A DNA stretch of 8,447 nucleotides. Origin: Leptospiraceae bacterium. GTDB taxonomy: Bacteria; Spirochaetota; Leptospiria; Turneriellales; Turneriellaceae. The DNA lies in contig JANWWX010000043.1 of assembly GCA_025057195.1 (NCBI GenBank), forward strand, positions 1-8,447, in the 5' to 3' direction. A program made the position numbers and the translations under genes. The notes beneath the pieces were generated by a model. That model ran no database searches. It saw nothing but the letters and a program-made list of their open reading frames with translations, and was not told the origin of the DNA. Numbering within the stretch: position 1 is the stretch's first letter; each line of letters begins with the position of its first letter. Shown here one piece after another: positions 6,286 through 8,447 of the stretch.

Positions 6286-7527
6286 ATGCACTACCGCAAG
6301 CTGGAAGCCGCGGTGGCACAGTGGGTGGCAAAGGGCATCATCAGCCATAATCAAGGCGAAAAAATCCTCGCCCTTTACCGCCATGAGGTGCCGGTCTATA
6401 AAACCCTGCGCTTCTGGCTTTTGGCCTTAGCGGTTGCCTTTTTAGGATTTGCGCTTTTTCTAGTCCTTTCTGCCAATTGGCAAAAATTCCCGTGGGCGGT
6501 GCAGTCGGCCATCGCGCTTTTGCCGTTGGTGGTGGCGCAGCTTATGGCTGTCCATGCCGAAAAGCAGGGATTGCGCCTGCGTGCCGATTTGGCCTGGTTT
6601 GTCGCGTCGCTGGCATTTGGCCTCAATATCATGCTGCAGGCACAGATCTTCCATATCAGCTCGTATTATCCGAACGGGGTTTTATTTTGGGTCTTGGGCA
6701 TTCTGCCTGTGCTGTGGTGGCGTCCGAGTGTGCCGATTTTTTTCCTGGTTGCAGTCCTTTTCCACATCTATATTTTCCTAGAGATGGCGCAGTCCCAGTT
6801 CAACCTCCTCGCATTCCTGCCGCTTGTGGCCATCGCACGCACGATGCTCTTGCGGCAAAATCTGGTCTCTATTTTGGTTTTTTGCATAACGCTCTATTTT
6901 TTTGATTGGATGCTACTGAGCTCTCGCGGGGCCGAATATCCCGGGGTGGTGTGGGAGTTGGCCCACATGCTGGTCGCTTTGGCCTTGCTGCAAAATCTTG
7001 CGGGGCTGAGCCAGCGGCATTTTACCATTTTTTTCCGGATCTTAATCCTGGCTTTTTACTCGATTCTACTTTTTCTGACATTCAAAGATGGGGTTGGCTT
7101 TTTGTGGCACAAAGGTAAGGTCTGGCCGGCAGTGGCGCTCGCTACAGTCGGTGCTTTAGGGCTTTGGCCCCAAAAAAGGCAATTGCTTAAACAGCCAGTG
7201 GTGTTAATTTTTGCTCTGAGTCTGGCTTTAACGATTGTGGCCGGTGGGCTCTTGGCGCTATTTTCGGAAAGAGAATACCTAAAAACCACTGCACGCATTG
7301 CCACCAATGCGATTTATTTTTTAAGCCTATTGGCCCTGTTGTGGCAGGCAATCGTTCAGCGGGAAAAACTGCTTTTTTGGGGAGCTTCAGTAGGGCTTTT
7401 GTTGTGGGTGTTTTTGCGCTATCTCGACCTTTTTGAAAACTATTTAACCACCGCGCTGGTCTTTGCCCTGTGCGCAGCAGCACTCTGGGGTCTCAACCGG
7501 CTGTGGCAGGAGCGCTATGAAAAATAG
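6286..7527 (+). CDS. DUF2157-family polytopic membrane protein
   Basis: The 413-residue product has a short soluble N-terminus (about 1-40, with the LEAAVAQWVAKGIIS stretch typical of DUF2157) followed by about 12-14 hydrophobic segments between 42 and 405. Family-like signatures are LSANWQKFPW (61-70) and GLNIMLQAQIFHISSYYPNG (112-131), which closely follows the DUF2157 pattern of N-I-x-x-x-A-Q-I-x-H-I followed by Y-P-x-G. R378-Y-L-D-L-F near the C-terminus also fits. The molecular function of this family is unknown. The ATG at 6286 has no obvious ribosome-binding site, and the gene begins 45 bases after the MarC-like gene. Its end overlaps the next gene by 11 bases. In many genomes DUF2157 occurs with DUF4401 and GDYXXLXY proteins; no separate DUF4401 gene is seen here. 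Confidence 0.85.
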   Translation: MHYRKLEAAVAQWVAKGIISHNQGEKILALYRHEVPVYKTLRFWLLALAVAFLGFALFLVLSANWQKFPWAVQSAIALLPLVVAQLMAVHAEKQGLRLRADLAWFVASLAFGLNIMLQAQIFHISSYYPNGVLFWVLGILPVLWWRPSVPIFFLVAVLFHIYIFLEMAQSQFNLLAFLPLVAIARTMLLRQNLVSILVFCITLYFFDWMLLSSRGAEYPGVVWELAHMLVALALLQNLAGLSQRHFTIFFRILILAFYSILLFLTFKDGVGFLWHKGKVWPAVALATVGALGLWPQKRQLLKQPVVLIFALSLALTIVAGGLLALFSEREYLKTTARIATNAIYFLSLLALLWQAIVQREKLLFWGASVGLLLWVFLRYLDLFENYLTTALVFALCAAALWGLNRLWQERYEK

Positions 7528-8038
7528 ATTGCCACTTCCCCTAATGCTGGGACTGCCGTGGCTGATCCTCATCGGCATGGTTTCCTCCGCCTACTTGCCA
7601 ATCCTCACCGGTAAGGAATACCTCTTGCCGGTGAGGCTAAAAGATCCGCGCGATTTTTTTCGTGGCAACTACGTCGCGCTGCAGTATAGTTTTTCTGAAC
7701 TTGCACTCGATAGCATCCGCCACGATCTACAAGAAGGGAAATACCGTCATGGCGACGTGCTCTATCTCGAATTCATGGAAAAAGATGGCGTGCTCCATCC
7801 CACCGGACTTTTTCGCACCAAAAGACCAACCGGCATCTGGCTCAAAGTTAGGCCAGAAAATGAGTTCCATTGGCCTGAGGCAAAATCGATCCGCCTTCGT
7901 GCGGGGCTGGATTCTTTTTTTGCGCCACCAAGCGATGCCCGTGCGTGGGAAGATGCTATCCAAGAAGGTAGGGTCTATGCGCGCGTTGCCATCGACCGCG
8001 ACGGCAACGCACGGCTTTTGGGGCTGAACAGGAAATAG
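7517..8038 (+). CDS. GDYXXLXY-family protein, partner of DUF2157 protein
   Basis: The start is ATG at 7517, preceded by AGGAG at 7508-7512, giving 173 residues; an upstream in-frame ATG at 7463 adds 18 residues that lie inside the DUF2157 gene and do not look like family sequence. A hydrophobic N-terminal segment (about 8-29) suggests one membrane anchor or an uncleaved signal, with the rest outside the cytoplasm. The naming motif appears as RGNYVALQY (49-57), so the usual Asp of G-D-Y-x-x-L-x-Y is Asn51, while G50, Y52, L55 and Y57 are kept. The C-terminal half (GLDSFFAPP from 130, then RVYARVAIDRDG) also matches the family layout. Biochemical function is unknown. The 11-base overlap with the DUF2157 gene points to coupled translation and a shared complex or pathway. 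No hairpin with a T-run follows. Confidence 0.87.
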   Translation: MKNRLPLPLMLGLPWLILIGMVSSAYLPILTGKEYLLPVRLKDPRDFFRGNYVALQYSFSELALDSIRHDLQEGKYRHGDVLYLEFMEKDGVLHPTGLFRTKRPTGIWLKVRPENEFHWPEAKSIRLRAGLDSFFAPPSDARAWEDAIQEGRVYARVAIDRDGNARLLGLNRK

Positions 8039-8055
8039 TGATTCGCCGCTTTACC

Positions 8056-8447
8056 TCAGGCTGGGGCTTTCTGCGGTGCGCGCTTCTTGAGGAATTGTAC
8101 CCCAAAAAAGGCACCGACACCCACCGCGATGAGGATGATTGAAAGCACTGGCCGATAAAAGAGCCAAGCGATCGCGATAGTTATTAACGAAAGCACAATC
8201 GCCACCACGCCGGCGGCAAGCGAAATCCCGACACCGACAATGCTGCCCAAGATCGGCACAACATCGAGCAGTGTTTCCAGCGGTGTCAGGATCATCTTCA
8301 AGCCAATGAACATCAGGATTACGCCGACAAAGCGCAAAATCCAGGTCATCGTTTGGTTCGATTCCTCCGCTGTCTGGAACATCTGCTGTGCGGGAATGAT
8401 GCCAGGTTGGATCATGAGGATGGTTTCGCCATTTTTGGTGCGATACG
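8056..8447 (-). CDS. TMEM43-family membrane protein, C-terminal part (5' end outside window)
   Basis: The frame is open from the stop at 8056-8058 to the window edge, giving 129 complete residues. The ATG at 8413-8415 is internal, because the frame continues upstream of it (YRTKNGETIL). The visible part matches the end of TMEM43-family proteins: N30-Q-T-M-T-W followed by a membrane segment (35-53), the conserved PLETLLDVVPILGSIVG (55-71), a long hydrophobic stretch (72-96), a YRP (97-99) and a last membrane segment (100-119) ending in a basic tail. Human TMEM43 is a membrane protein of the endoplasmic reticulum and nuclear envelope; bacterial members are widespread but their role is not established. 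It faces the GDYXXLXY gene tail-to-tail with a 17-base gap. The extracellular or periplasmic bulk of the protein is not in this window. Confidence 0.85.
   Translation of the reverse strand, partial: YRTKNGETILMIQPGIIPAQQMFQTAEESNQTMTWILRFVGVILMFIGLKMILTPLETLLDVVPILGSIVGVGISLAAGVVAIVLSLITIAIAWLFYRPVLSIILIAVGVGAFFGVQFLKKRAPQKAPA

Noticed and set aside
8056..8415. A complete 119-residue small membrane protein starting at ATG 8415.
   Set aside because: The frame continues upstream to the window edge and the sequence matches the C-terminal end of a larger TMEM43-type protein.

Overview
The window is densely coding: nine protein genes, with no RNA gene, mobile element, CRISPR array or gene-free stretch longer than about 100 bases. 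It looks like a bacterial chromosomal core region of moderate GC content. The Sco-type lipoprotein, the MarC-like membrane protein and the TMEM43-family protein suggest a Gram-negative-type cell. The lineage cannot be fixed from sequence alone. A Leptospiraceae-like spirochaete is one guess, held weakly.

Layout: (1) 1-970, plus strand: a Sco/SenC-type copper-chaperone lipoprotein whose stop overlaps the start of a SufU/IscU-type Fe-S scaffold gene. (2) 923-5559, minus strand: a tight set read as thrS (threonyl-tRNA synthetase), then a cysteine-cluster protein of uncertain function resembling the YkgJ family, then uvrC (excinuclease subunit C). uvrC runs tail-to-tail 48 bases into the scaffold gene. 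(3) 5560-5655: a short divergent spacer. (4) 5656-8038, plus strand: a MarC-family membrane protein, a DUF2157 polytopic membrane protein and a GDYXXLXY-family protein, the last two overlapping by 11 bases. (5) 8056-8447, minus strand: the C-terminal part of a TMEM43-family membrane protein that runs off the window.

How the genes fit together: thrS and uvrC are housekeeping genes (translation, nucleotide excision repair), and the cysteine-cluster gene between them is probably translated from the same message. The DUF2157/GDYXXLXY pair is a recurrent membrane module of unknown function. Several products bind metal or Fe-S clusters (Sco, SufU, the cysteine-cluster protein, and UvrC in families with the four-Cys motif), but a functional link between them is only an inference.

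There is no clear candidate for a new multi-gene system. The points most worth a second look are a UvrC missing one of the four expected cluster cysteines, the cysteine-cluster protein locked between thrS and uvrC, a ThrRS with a non-standard motif-2/zinc-site loop, and the DUF2157/GDYXXLXY module.
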